DNA from: Anaerolineales bacterium
GTDB taxonomy: Bacteria; Chloroflexota; Anaerolineae; Aggregatilineales; J027
Direction: 5' to 3'
NCBI GenBank assembly: GCA_020634155.1
Contig: JACKCI010000001.1
Coordinates: forward strand, 1,426,001 to 1,490,000
DNA: 64,000 nucleotides
In this document: piece by piece, positions 25,396 to 34,495 of the stretch
Numbering within the stretch: the first letter of the stretch is position 1
How the letters are laid out: every line of letters starts with the position of its first letter
The notes under the pieces: model-generated
Told to the model about the DNA's origin: nothing
The model's input: the letters and a program-made list of their open reading frames with translations, nothing else
Database searches by the model: none
Translations under genes and position numbers: made by a program

Positions 25396-27012
25396 TCATT
25401 TCTTAGCACGCCGTTGCGTGATTAAGCCACGATAAAAGGTCAGCAGGTCGTGGTCTTGCTCATCACCCCACAGCATGGGGGTACGGCAAACGTGCAGCCC
25501 AAAGCCATCTTTAGCACTCACAGGCTGGCTCAACCCCGCCTCAGTACCATAGTAGATAATCGGCGGGCCAGCACAGGCCATCTGGCGGGTAGCTGCACGG
25601 CGTAAAGCATCCTTATCGCCACCTGCAATGAACAAGAACCGATCCATATCATGGTTATCAATAAAGGTTGGCATCACAAAATCTGACGGGAAATAGGCCA
25701 ATTGATGCGCCTCAAACTGATTGAGCGCTTCCTCTGTCCACGTTCCCCATCCATAGGTATTACGCAGGGCCGCCCCTAGGTGAAAATCTAGGCAGCCATC
25801 GAGTTTGCCGATATAAGCCTGTAGCACATCGGGGGCGTCAACCACTTCGCCAAAGCACCATGCTTCGGGATTGACCGCTCGGCAGGCCGCCCGAAAATCA
25901 GCCCAAAAACTCGGCCCCGGCCCATTGGCATAATCCAAGCGGTAGCCGTCTACCCCAAACTCCTTGAGCCAGTAGCGGGCATTATCCAGCATCCAGTCAC
26001 GGGCAGCCGGATTCGCCAAGTTGATCTCTGGCATAAAGGCGACCCCAAAGAAGGCCCGATAGCCAAGTTCAGAGTCATCAAAGGTAAACCAATCTCGATA
26101 AGGACTATCAGGGTTGGTGAATGCATCCACAAAGATGGGATGCTCATTCGAGATGTGATTGCAGACCATATCCAGCAACACCCGCATCCCGCGTTGATGA
26201 GCGCCTTCTACCACGGCCTGCAATGCCTCATCCCCGCCAAACTCGGCACGGGTCTGGAGGTAGTCAGTCACATCATAGCCATGATGCGATGGGCTACTCC
26301 ATGTCGGACTGAGCCAGATGCAGGTCGCACCAAGGTCGGCGATATAGTCGAGTTTGTCGCGCACCCCCCATAGCGTTCCGCCCATCATTCCATTGAGGTC
26401 GCTGGTTTGCAGCCATGCTTGACCTTCACCGGGATAGAAGCGGTCAACAAACACATGGTAAATGACCGCTTCCTTAACCCATTGGGGCGTGGTCAAGGTA
26501 TCGACATGATAGGCGAATACAGTGGCTCGCTGCGAATCACCGAGCAACGTGGTTGGCAAATCTTCACCCTTAAAGAAGGCACTTGCGGCTCGTTCAGCGG
26601 TTGCGGTGGGGTCGGGCCAATCAGCGAAGATTTCCGCACCTGCGTCCTGCCAGCCACTAAAGCTATAGCGCACCACTGTGCCATCCGGTTGGGCGGGGAG
26701 TTCACACTGCCAGAGGGTGAGATAGTTCCATGTGATGGTATCCCATTCGGTACCCACCACATGGAGCATAAGCGCCGCCCCATGTTCCGCAGTGCCCCGA
26801 CTCCCCTTCGGCAATGACCCGTCGAGGGTGTAATAGCAAGCGACTTGGTTAACCGCGACATCAGCCCCAATCCGTACCGTCAGCGTCACCACCTGCTCCG
26901 GTTGCGGGTCACGCGGTGATAACTGAAAACCGTGTTGGATGCCCTGATGACGGGCGCGATGATGCACCACTTTGAGGGCGTCGGTCGCTAAGGTTCCAAA
27001 AATGAAGTCCAT
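25396..27012 (-). CDS. GH13 alpha-amylase family enzyme (cyclomaltodextrinase/neopullulanase-like)
   Basis: An intracellular alpha-glucan hydrolase (no signal peptide) encoded last in the maltodextrin operon. An N-terminal beta-sandwich domain (about 1-170) precedes a TIM barrel with the four GH13 regions: DMVCNH (281-286), GYRLDYA with nucleophile D360, FGEVVD with acid/base E389, and IDNHDMDR with D455. The Trp/Asp order and the N-terminal domain resemble maltogenic amylase and neopullulanase. The protein stops at residue 538, soon after barrel helix 8 (LITQRRAKK), so the usual C-terminal domain C is missing. The TGA is followed by unrelated sequence and a terminator. Confidence 0.88.
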   Translation of the reverse strand: MDFIFGTLATDALKVVHHRARHQGIQHGFQLSPRDPQPEQVVTLTVRIGADVAVNQVACYYTLDGSLPKGSRGTAEHGAALMLHVVGTEWDTITWNYLTLWQCELPAQPDGTVVRYSFSGWQDAGAEIFADWPDPTATAERAASAFFKGEDLPTTLLGDSQRATVFAYHVDTLTTPQWVKEAVIYHVFVDRFYPGEGQAWLQTSDLNGMMGGTLWGVRDKLDYIADLGATCIWLSPTWSSPSHHGYDVTDYLQTRAEFGGDEALQAVVEGAHQRGMRVLLDMVCNHISNEHPIFVDAFTNPDSPYRDWFTFDDSELGYRAFFGVAFMPEINLANPAARDWMLDNARYWLKEFGVDGYRLDYANGPGPSFWADFRAACRAVNPEAWCFGEVVDAPDVLQAYIGKLDGCLDFHLGAALRNTYGWGTWTEEALNQFEAHQLAYFPSDFVMPTFIDNHDMDRFLFIAGGDKDALRRAATRQMACAGPPIIYYGTEAGLSQPVSAKDGFGLHVCRTPMLWGDEQDHDLLTFYRGLITQRRAKK

Positions 27013-27049
27013 CTATCTACCTTTTCGTCTAAGCAGGGTAAGGTTGCCC

Positions 27050-28000
27050 CTACCCTTTGACGGCACCAACCGTTAGGCCGCCCACAATAAAGCGTTGCAG
27101 GCCAATATACAACAGCACAATCGGCGTGGCAGCAATTAGCGAACCCGCCGCAAAAATGCCCCACTCCGTCGAGAATTCACCACCCTGCACAAAACTAAAC
27201 ATCCCGACCATCAGCGTCCAATTCTCGCGCTCAGTTAGGATGATGCGTGGCAAAAGGAAATCGTTGAATGTCCCCACAAAAGCCAGCAACCCAACCACTG
27301 CCAAGATAGGCCGCACCAGCGGGAAGATGAGGTACCAGAAACTCTGCCAATGGGTAGCCCCATCGACCAAAGCCGACTCGTCAATCTCACGCGGGATAGT
27401 GTCAAAAAAGCCCTTCATCAGCCAGATGTTCATGGCCTGCCCACCGCCCATATAAATCAGCAACAGGCCACCAAAGCGGTTAATGCCAAACTGGGGCACA
27501 TAATTGCCAATCTGTACCAACATCAGATACAGGGCCGTCATTGCCAACAAGTTGGGAAATACTTGGATGAGGAAGATGGTCAGCAGTAAATTGCGCCGTC
27601 CGCGAAAACGGAAGCGCGAAAAAGCATAGGCGCTCATCGACGTAATGAACAATACCATCACGGTTGTAATGGATGAAATCATCAACGAGTTACCCATCCA
27701 GCGCCAAAAGGGAATCTGCTGATTGTTGAACAACAGGCGGTAATTCACCAGTAGATCATGCAGGCTATCAACATCACGTGGGAAAAGGCGTTGACTCACC
27801 ATCGACCCATTGGTATTGAACGAAGCCGAGATAATCCAGACTACTGGAAAGAGCGCAAAAAACAACGCTGCTGCAATAATAAGGAACCGCAGTGTAAGGT
27901 TAAACCAGTTGGTTGGTAGCTGGATATTGCCCTCGGCTATCCGCGTCAACCAACTGCTCGATGTTTGAGGTAGGGGTTGTGTACGTGCTTCATTAGACAT
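27050..28000 (-). CDS. malG: Maltose/maltodextrin-type ABC transporter permease (MalG-like)
   Basis: The second membrane subunit of the importer. It has six membrane helices and the EAA loop (EIDESALVDGATHWQSFW, about residues 203-220) that contacts the ATPase. The longest frame begins with TTG at 28009, but GGAGGAG at 28011-28017 is well spaced only for the ATG at 28000, which also overlaps the malF stop. No ATPase gene (MsmK/MalK) lies in the operon; a shared ATPase elsewhere is expected, as in many bacteria. Confidence 0.88.
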   Translation of the reverse strand: MSNEARTQPLPQTSSSWLTRIAEGNIQLPTNWFNLTLRFLIIAAALFFALFPVVWIISASFNTNGSMVSQRLFPRDVDSLHDLLVNYRLLFNNQQIPFWRWMGNSLMISSITTVMVLFITSMSAYAFSRFRFRGRRNLLLTIFLIQVFPNLLAMTALYLMLVQIGNYVPQFGINRFGGLLLIYMGGGQAMNIWLMKGFFDTIPREIDESALVDGATHWQSFWYLIFPLVRPILAVVGLLAFVGTFNDFLLPRIILTERENWTLMVGMFSFVQGGEFSTEWGIFAAGSLIAATPIVLLYIGLQRFIVGGLTVGAVKG

Positions 28001-30125
28001 TTTCGCCAATCTCCTCCCAGCGCTTGGTCAAGCGGAACTGCACCAATGTTAACATGGCTACCATCACAAAAATCATCACTGCAATCGCCGAAGCAAAGCC
28101 AAAGTTGCGGGTACCACCCGTGCTAAAAGCGTAGCGATAGGTATACGTCATCAGATTATCCGTGTGTCCAACCGGTGGTGCATTCGTCCCCTGAATTTGT
28201 GGCCCCCCTTCGGTGAGCGCTTCAATTAGTAGGAAATTGTTGAAATTAAAGATAAACGATGCAATCAACAGCGGCCCCATCGACACTAACAACAAGGGCA
28301 AAGTCAAACTCCAGAATTTGTTCCATGGGTTGGCTCCATCGACCTCCGCCGCTTCATAAATTGAGGAAGGAATGGATTGCAGCGCCCCACTACTAATCAA
28401 CATAAAGTAGGGATAAGCAAACCACAGATTGACGATGAGAATCGTGATTTTGGCCCATGTCGGGTCGGTAAAGAAGGGAGGGGCATCACCAAACAGGTCA
28501 ATTAATGTGGTGGGGATAATCCCAACCAACCCGTTGAACATCCCGCGCCAAATCAAGATACCAATCATACCCGGAATAGCCCAAGGAATCAGCAGCAAAG
28601 AGCGAATAATCCGCACCCCGGGGAAGCCCTCGTTCAGAATAATCGCCATGAACAGACCCATTGCAAAGGCCGTCAACACCGAGAAAAAGGCAAAGGTAAT
28701 CGTCCAGATAAACACCCGCAGCAACGGCCCATCAATCAAGGAACTGGTGAGGGCTTCATTGAAGTTATCGAGGCCAACCCAAACCCAAAAGCCAAGCGGC
28801 GCGGTAGAGCCATCAGCAGCCACAAAATCGCCCGTCTTGCCATCCGCAAGATAAGCCTTGTTTTGGGTGGTATCCGTCACTACGTCGCGCTCGGCATCAT
28901 AAACCCAGTGCTGACGATAATCGCCCGCCTTGCCAACTTCCACCACAATTATTGGTGTTACCACATCGCCAAAGCGTGTATCCATTAAGCGCGGGTCGGT
29001 CAGAGCTTGCATCGTAGCCCCACTATTGAGGCGTTGGTAGTCTTCAATGGCGTCGGGTGGGGTATCAGTTGCCTCGACTGCTTGCAAAGCTTGGTCAGGA
29101 TAGGCTATAAAGGTACGTCCATCGCGGTCGCTGACCAACCACAAGGTATAAGCGCCTGCCTCGTTGCGATACGCCGTCCATTGATAATTGGGCTTGCCTG
29201 CTGCTAGGTAATAGTCCGATTCTAATAACTCAATGGCTTGGGCTTTCGTCCGACGGGTATCGGCGCTATCAAAAGGCACCCGATAATCAACGGGCGCTAC
29301 TGAGCCATCGGCAGCCACAAAGGTGCCTGTGTTGACATCGGCTTTGTATTCAACAAAAGATGAACGGTCAATGAGGGCATCTAAATCTTCATCATAGAAC
29401 CATTGTTGCTGATAGTCGCCCGCTTCACTGCGCCCACTGATACCGATAGGATTATCCTCATCCCCAAAGCGGGTATCTTTTTGGGTGCCACTCTTGGGGT
29501 CAAGCACCTGCATCACTTGGAAGAAGGCAGGCCCTTGAGCAAGGTTATAACCGTTGATACTGGTTGGCAGGCCATCAGGGAACTGGCGCTCACCCTCTGT
29601 ATAGGGGCCTGTGCCGCTTTCATTTGGCTCGACCCGTTCTACGGGTTTACCTTGTTCAGCAAAATAGTGGGTGCCATCCGTTGCGCTAATCAACCATAGG
29701 GCATAGGTACCCTCTTCATTGACATAAGGCGACCAGTAGTAATTAACAGCCCCCGCAGGCAGATAACGTCGCTCTTCCAGCAGGTCAATCGCCTCAACCT
29801 TGGTATAGCGATGCCCGTCCTGAAAGTTTGTAAAGGCTACATAAATCGTGTAAATCAATGGATACAGCGCAAAAAGGGTAATGAGTGCCAATGAGGGCGT
29901 CATCCATTGGATAGGAGCCAGTGTCGGAAAAAGATTAATAACGTTCACCAACAAGGTGGTAACCACAATAGCGGCTGCCAAGAACCAGATACCATCATTG
30001 AACAGGTTACCCGCCAGCCAAAGCGTCACCGCATCAATAATAGCCAACCCGACCAGCCGAATGATAAAACGCATCGTCGGCGATAAGGATGGTAATTGGA
30101 GTATTCGTTGAGAAATAGTATTCAT
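27993..30125 (-). CDS. malF: MalF-like ABC permease with duplicated extracytoplasmic domain
   Basis: The first membrane subunit of the maltodextrin importer. The core permease (about residues 450-710) has the EAA loop SSIYEAAEVDGANPWNKFW. After three N-terminal helices comes a very large extracytoplasmic segment (about 101-450), much longer than the roughly 180-residue P2 loop of E. coli MalF. It consists of two related units: about 106-279 and about 291-443. They share the openings TKVEAIDLLE and TKAQAIELLE, the tracts GTYALWL and GAYTLWL, DTRFGD, AGDYQQQWFYD and AGDYRQHWVYD, and the ends FVAADGSVAP and FVAADGSTAP. P2 contacts the binding protein in E. coli, so the doubling may fit the enlarged MalE-like protein upstream. 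Confidence 0.88.
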   Translation of the reverse strand: MNTISQRILQLPSLSPTMRFIIRLVGLAIIDAVTLWLAGNLFNDGIWFLAAAIVVTTLLVNVINLFPTLAPIQWMTPSLALITLFALYPLIYTIYVAFTNFQDGHRYTKVEAIDLLEERRYLPAGAVNYYWSPYVNEEGTYALWLISATDGTHYFAEQGKPVERVEPNESGTGPYTEGERQFPDGLPTSINGYNLAQGPAFFQVMQVLDPKSGTQKDTRFGDEDNPIGISGRSEAGDYQQQWFYDEDLDALIDRSSFVEYKADVNTGTFVAADGSVAPVDYRVPFDSADTRRTKAQAIELLESDYYLAAGKPNYQWTAYRNEAGAYTLWLVSDRDGRTFIAYPDQALQAVEATDTPPDAIEDYQRLNSGATMQALTDPRLMDTRFGDVVTPIIVVEVGKAGDYRQHWVYDAERDVVTDTTQNKAYLADGKTGDFVAADGSTAPLGFWVWVGLDNFNEALTSSLIDGPLLRVFIWTITFAFFSVLTAFAMGLFMAIILNEGFPGVRIIRSLLLIPWAIPGMIGILIWRGMFNGLVGIIPTTLIDLFGDAPPFFTDPTWAKITILIVNLWFAYPYFMLISSGALQSIPSSIYEAAEVDGANPWNKFWSLTLPLLLVSMGPLLIASFIFNFNNFLLIEALTEGGPQIQGTNAPPVGHTDNLMTYTYRYAFSTGGTRNFGFASAIAVMIFVMVAMLTLVQFRLTKRWEEIGENV

Positions 30126-30200
30126 CGTTTATTTGGCAGTGCCTTCAACACCGCGTCTCCTCCTCTAAAGCTTGTTGCACCCAGCACCTGATACAAATAT

Positions 30201-30227
30201 GGGCGGGTTAGACCTGCCAACCCGCCC
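30201..30227 (-). promoter_or_regulatory. Intercistronic hairpin between malE-like and malF-like genes
   Basis: Perfect 9-bp arms gggcgggtt (30201-30209) and aacccgccc (30219-30227) with a 9-base loop in the 123-base gap. No T tract follows, so it more likely stabilises the upstream (malE-like) mRNA or attenuates than terminates fully, as known for malE-malF of enterics. Confidence 0.6.
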
Positions 30228-30248
30228 ACAAGGTCTCTAGTGCGAGAT

Positions 30249-32096
30249 TTACTCGACCGTAATCGTCAAGATGTTGGTTGCACTATCAAAGGCAAAGGTC
30301 ACTGTGGAACCATCAGCAGGGACGTTGAAGGGGATATTGGCCCCGTCACGTGCTGCGTCAGCGCCATAGTTCACTTCCCATGTTTGGTTGATAGCAGCCT
30401 TCACTTCATAATCACCAGCCGGCAAAACGGTGGTGCTGAAGGAATAGATACCATCACCATCAGCGTCCTGCATCCATGACAGCAAGCAGTCTGGTGCCCA
30501 GTCGCCGGGGCAGCCCAAAGCCGCTTGGTAGTTGCCGGGAGCCGTGACGATGAGTGAATTCACGCTGTCGGTAATCCAATGAGAGATGGGGTCATAGAGG
30601 AACACTACATTGGTAGTATCCGCCAATGACAAGGTGATATTGGCACCATCACGCTCACCACCGGCACCATAGTTCTCTTCCCATGTGCCATTGAGCGCCA
30701 CTTTGTACTCATAGTCGCCTGCGGGCAACTCAAAAGCAGCTTGCCAGACACCGTCATCTTCACCAATGACCATCAAGGTATTCTCGCAGGCCGGATCCCA
30801 GTCACCCGCGCAACCGAGCGCAGATTGAATAGTACCGGGTAGGCCTACGGTCTCGCCTGTCTCGGAGGAGGTATCGCCCTCAACACGGCCTGCAATCAAG
30901 GTGCGGATGGTCGCAGCAGCGTCAGTCAACGCAGTTGCGGCATCTTGCTCAAGGCGAATGACGAATTGCTCGGCACCGCCCCATGCTGACCATACTGAGG
31001 CCATTTCGGGAATAGAAGGTTGAGGAATACCAATCGTGCCAGCTTCTTGGAAGGACAGCAGATCGGGGTCTTCCAAGGTGTCGAGGAAGGGAATGTATGC
31101 TGGGGGACGCGGGTCAGCATCATACAGCGCTTGCATCGGCTCAACGGCTGCCATGTAGTCCAACAAGAAGGACTCCGCAAGCAGTTGTTTTTCGCTGAAG
31201 GAGCTAATCATGAAGCCCTGACCACCAATGAACGGGACGCCGGGGCCTGCGGGACCTGCGGGCAGGTTGCTAATGGCATAGGGTACGCCTGCCTTGCGGA
31301 TACGAGGCAGTGCCCATGGGCCAGTCACAATCATCGCAGCATCGCCACTCTCGAAGAGAGCATGCAACACGTCGTAGTTCACTTCACCGACCAGATAGCC
31401 GTTCTCAGCCATCTCCTGCAGCCATGCGAAAGCGGCAATTGAACCTTCATTGTCGAGACCGACATCGTTGGGGTTGTAGTTGCCATCTTCACCGACACCG
31501 AAGACATAGCCACCATAGGCACTTACCAATGGATAGGTGTGGTAGGGGTCGTTGTCTTGAATCAGGTAGCCGTATTGAGAAGCACCGGACGACACCAGTT
31601 GCTCAGTGATAGCGCGAACCTCGTCCCATGTTTGGGGCGCATCTGGCACCAATTCGGGATTGCGGAAGAAGGCTAGGTTCTCAACAGCATAGGGCATACC
31701 GTACAGTTGCCCACCATAGGTAAAGAGGCTAAGAGAAGCTTCGGTAAATTCAGAAGCCTTGCTACCAAGGTTAATCGGCACCACTGCGCCATTCAAAATC
31801 AACTCGCCAATCCAGTCATGGGCGGCGATAAAGATATCGGGGCCTTCACCTGTCGGGCCAGCAACAGTGATATTGGCGCGAATATCGCCCAATCCGACTT
31901 CTTGCACCGTAACCGGAATACCCGAAAGGGCTGAGAACTCAGCAACAATCGGTTCCAAAGCTGGGGCACGGGTCGCATCGGCCCAAATCAGCAAGCCATC
32001 ATCCCCACCCTGCGCTTGGACAGGGGCAGGAGCCGTTGGGGTCAACGCTGGAATCAGCAGCGCAAGCAAAATAGCAACAATCACTAAACGTTTCAT
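30249..32096 (-). CDS. malE: Maltodextrin-type solute-binding protein with two C-terminal X25 modules
   Basis: An exported sugar-binding protein for the MalF/MalG-like importer. A signal peptide covers about residues 1-29 (MKRLVIV to PVQAQ). Residues about 33-405 are a cluster B type binding protein (WADATRAPALEPIVAEF, FFRNPELVPDAPQTWDEV, GDAAMIVTGPWA). Then come two related modules, about 418-508 and 515-615, of the pullulanase X25 type: GCAGDWDPAC/GCPGDWAPDC, LPAGDYEYKVALNGTWEENYG/LPAGDYEVKAAINQTWEVNYG, and RDGANI in both. Such modules are usual in secreted amylases, rare in binding proteins. The longest frame starts at 32114, but GGAG nine bases before the ATG at 32096 supports that start. 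It is the most expressed gene of the operon if the downstream hairpin works as in enterics. Confidence 0.9.
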   Translation of the reverse strand: MKRLVIVAILLALLIPALTPTAPAPVQAQGGDDGLLIWADATRAPALEPIVAEFSALSGIPVTVQEVGLGDIRANITVAGPTGEGPDIFIAAHDWIGELILNGAVVPINLGSKASEFTEASLSLFTYGGQLYGMPYAVENLAFFRNPELVPDAPQTWDEVRAITEQLVSSGASQYGYLIQDNDPYHTYPLVSAYGGYVFGVGEDGNYNPNDVGLDNEGSIAAFAWLQEMAENGYLVGEVNYDVLHALFESGDAAMIVTGPWALPRIRKAGVPYAISNLPAGPAGPGVPFIGGQGFMISSFSEKQLLAESFLLDYMAAVEPMQALYDADPRPPAYIPFLDTLEDPDLLSFQEAGTIGIPQPSIPEMASVWSAWGGAEQFVIRLEQDAATALTDAAATIRTLIAGRVEGDTSSETGETVGLPGTIQSALGCAGDWDPACENTLMVIGEDDGVWQAAFELPAGDYEYKVALNGTWEENYGAGGERDGANITLSLADTTNVVFLYDPISHWITDSVNSLIVTAPGNYQAALGCPGDWAPDCLLSWMQDADGDGIYSFSTTVLPAGDYEVKAAINQTWEVNYGADAARDGANIPFNVPADGSTVTFAFDSATNILTITVE

Positions 32097-32135
32097 GGGT
32101 TTTCTCTCCATCATGAAAAATAAACGAAAGTGCAG

Positions 32136-32165
32136 GTTGTTGAAGCTACGGGTTACTTCAATAAC
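32136..32165. promoter_or_regulatory. Inverted repeat before the malE-like gene
   Basis: Arms gttgttgaag (32136-32145) and cttcaataac (32156-32165) pair at 9 of 10 positions around a 10-base spacer. It lies between the MarR stop and the malE-like start and could be an operator or a weak terminator. No T tract. Confidence 0.4.
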
Positions 32166-32171
32166 GCCCTC

Positions 32172-32612
32172 CTACGAAGTCTCAGACAGCACATCTAAAC
32201 TATCGATGAGACGGCCACGTAACTTGCCCAGTAAGCATTTGAGGTATTCTTGCTCCTCTGGAACAAAATCACCCAGAGTTGATTCTAACACCTCAAGATG
32301 CGCTCGGCGTGCTTGGGAACGCAATTCATCACCCGCTAAAGTGAGTACAATATGATGCACACGGGCGTCGGTGGCATCAGAAAAGCGTTGAACAAGTCCA
32401 CGTTGTTCCAATTGGGCAACAAGGCGGGTAGCGGTACTGCGATTGCGGATTAGCTTGTGAGCAAGTGTTGTGAGGGATATGCCTTCTGCTAAATCAAGTA
32501 GCATCAAGGCGCGGTACTGGGTACAGGTGAGGTCAAATTCCCCAAATACCCAATGGTCTTGAGCATCAATAAACACATAAATATCATGAATTAAACGATG
32601 TATTTTTTCCAT
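32172..32612 (-). CDS. MarR family transcriptional regulator
   Basis: A winged-helix DNA-binding protein of about 146 residues. The helix-turn-helix is ISLTTLAHKLIRNRSTATRLVAQLEQRG and the wing contains the conserved DARVHHIVLT, where D-R of the family is DAR. It lies upstream of the maltodextrin genes on the same strand and probably controls itself and perhaps the operon, although MarR proteins seldom control sugar uptake. A perfect palindrome lies 44 bases before the start. The longest frame starts with GTG at 32651; I chose the ATG at 32612 because MarR proteins usually begin close to this point. Ribosome site weak for both. Confidence 0.82.
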   Translation of the reverse strand: MEKIHRLIHDIYVFIDAQDHWVFGEFDLTCTQYRALMLLDLAEGISLTTLAHKLIRNRSTATRLVAQLEQRGLVQRFSDATDARVHHIVLTLAGDELRSQARRAHLEVLESTLGDFVPEEQEYLKCLLGKLRGRLIDSLDVLSETS

Positions 32613-32655
32613 AGCACGCAGTGAGCTTATCTTTCCTAAGAAAAATAGCACAACT

Positions 32656-32673
32656 TTGTTGCACGCGCAACAA
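32656..32673. promoter_or_regulatory. Candidate MarR operator
   Basis: A perfect 7-bp inverted repeat ttgttgc-acgc-gcaacaa, of the TTG...CAA form common for MarR-family sites, upstream of the marR start. Autoregulation is the simplest reading. Confidence 0.55.
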
Positions 32674-32807
32674 TCTCAGCATGATTTTCATCACGCTCTG
32701 TAAGTGACATATTGCGGGTTTATGTTGAAAGTGTTACAAGAGGGTCACTGGTGTTGTCCAATGACCCTTCAGTCAATCAAGCGGAGGGTGAAACGATGGA
32801 CAATGAA

Positions 32808-34259
32808 TTACCCTAAAGTCGGAACAGGAACATCCCGCATTAAATAAGCAATCACATGTTCAGCCGAATAGTGAATGCTATCTTCTGGCAACAAATGCCC
32901 CAAGTTCACCAAATCGTTACCTGAAGTCACAATCGGCTTCTCAGTAAAATCGCTCTTGGTGCGATATTGCGCGAAGCCCGCACTGGCCCCTAACGCATTG
33001 CAGAGGCAAACCCGATTCTCGGTTTCTTCCTCCAGCCCACCCTTGCGGACATAATCATCCACTGGTTCGGCAGGGCAGCGATAGCCAATCTTGCCATCGG
33101 GGCGTTTGTACAAAGTACGCAGGAAGCCCATATCGCAGATACGGCCCCGACTTGCATAGATTTCGAGGTCAGTCAAACTGCCATCCAAGTCAACAACTTT
33201 GAAGGGAAAGCCAGTTGGGGACGCCAAGGCACTGGTATAAACATCAATGTCCTCGTTCCGCACCTTGAGCAAGATGGCTTCCTTAACCGATTTCTCCATG
33301 CCGGATTCATTGCAATAGGCAAAAGCTGTACCAACTTGGATACCCGCCGCGCCTTTTTCCAAAGCCTCAACCAATTGATGGGGATGACCAAACCCACCTG
33401 CCAACCAGAAGGGCAAACCAAGCGCTTTAATCTTTTCGAGGTCTACGCTGTCTTTCTCAGTGTAAATCGGCTCCCCGCGTTCATTATATTTGACATTGCC
33501 GCGTGGGGGCGCATTATGACCACCCGCGATTGGCCCTTCAATAATGAAGCCCTCAATACTGCCCTCACTGCGTTTGATCAGGGCTTGAGCCAATACCACT
33601 GATGAAATAATCGGGAAAAACGCTGGGCGATGCAAAGGGCCAACCACTTCATCGATATTCGGGAATAGCTCCTTGGGATGGAGATGAATACGGAAATCAT
33701 CCTCAGCCGTCGCGCCCGTAACATCAAGGCGGTAACTGGCTGATTCATGGTTCGCAAACTTATCCAAAGCGCCCGCAATTTGGGTCGGAATACCTGCACC
33801 CATGAGTACATAATCGACACCTGCCAACATTGCCCCATAGAGGGAGGCCAGATTGGGCATTTGTACCTTTTCAAGCAGGTTAATCCCGACAATCCCAGAA
33901 TGCCCCTCTTTTGCCAAATAGACTTCGACAAAGTTACTAATCACCGTCAATATGTCGAGTGATCGAAGCGGCTTGATTGCATAAGGCGGGACATTTTTAT
34001 AGGGTTGGTTAGGCTTCTTGCCCCCTTCAACATAAAAAGTCTCCAGAATCTTCTGAACAGGTTCTTGGAAGGGGAAGGCGGCTAAGGCACGGCGCATATC
34101 CCCGTTGAGGTCGCCATCCATCAGACGTGCAGTAAGAACCCGCGCAATACCAGTTCCTGAAACAACCCCCAGATGCCCTTGCATCGATACGGCACGGGCC
34201 AAGCGCCAATCTGAAATGGCAACGCCCATCCCGCCTTGAATAATCATTGGTAACTTCAT
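32808..34259 (-). CDS. Nitronate monooxygenase-like (2-nitropropane dioxygenase family) flavoprotein
   Basis: A cytoplasmic FMN-dependent TIM-barrel protein. Family marks are the N-terminal MIIQGGMGVAIS, the phosphate and flavin region GGHNAPPRG (about residue 270), LAGGFGHPHQLVEALEKGAAGIQVGTAF, and the late cluster CLCNAL. It is longer (483 aa) than ordinary nitronate monooxygenases (about 330-380) and resembles the PfaD/FabK-like members with an extra C-terminal Cys-containing region. GGAGGA at 34263-34268 fits the ATG at 34259. The family also contains enoyl-ACP reductases, so the reaction is uncertain. It is followed by nothing on its strand before the MarR gene. Confidence 0.78.
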   Translation of the reverse strand: MKLPMIIQGGMGVAISDWRLARAVSMQGHLGVVSGTGIARVLTARLMDGDLNGDMRRALAAFPFQEPVQKILETFYVEGGKKPNQPYKNVPPYAIKPLRSLDILTVISNFVEVYLAKEGHSGIVGINLLEKVQMPNLASLYGAMLAGVDYVLMGAGIPTQIAGALDKFANHESASYRLDVTGATAEDDFRIHLHPKELFPNIDEVVGPLHRPAFFPIISSVVLAQALIKRSEGSIEGFIIEGPIAGGHNAPPRGNVKYNERGEPIYTEKDSVDLEKIKALGLPFWLAGGFGHPHQLVEALEKGAAGIQVGTAFAYCNESGMEKSVKEAILLKVRNEDIDVYTSALASPTGFPFKVVDLDGSLTDLEIYASRGRICDMGFLRTLYKRPDGKIGYRCPAEPVDDYVRKGGLEEETENRVCLCNALGASAGFAQYRTKSDFTEKPIVTSGNDLVNLGHLLPEDSIHYSAEHVIAYLMRDVPVPTLG

Positions 34260-34495
34260 CATTTCCTCCACAATATTGACTGACATAGATGCCATAGGTG
34301 ATAACCCATCAACAAGCAATTAGATGCGATTAAATTGACATTTGGGGGGTAATCGTATGATGATTGGCACTTTATGCTTGATTAGCTATGCTAAGATTTG
34401 CATAGTTTTGCTGAGTTTAGTATACTACTCTCACTTTTGGTTTGATATAAACCATGTTGGCTCTTGTTTACTCCCTGAAAGACATCGGGTTTGGC

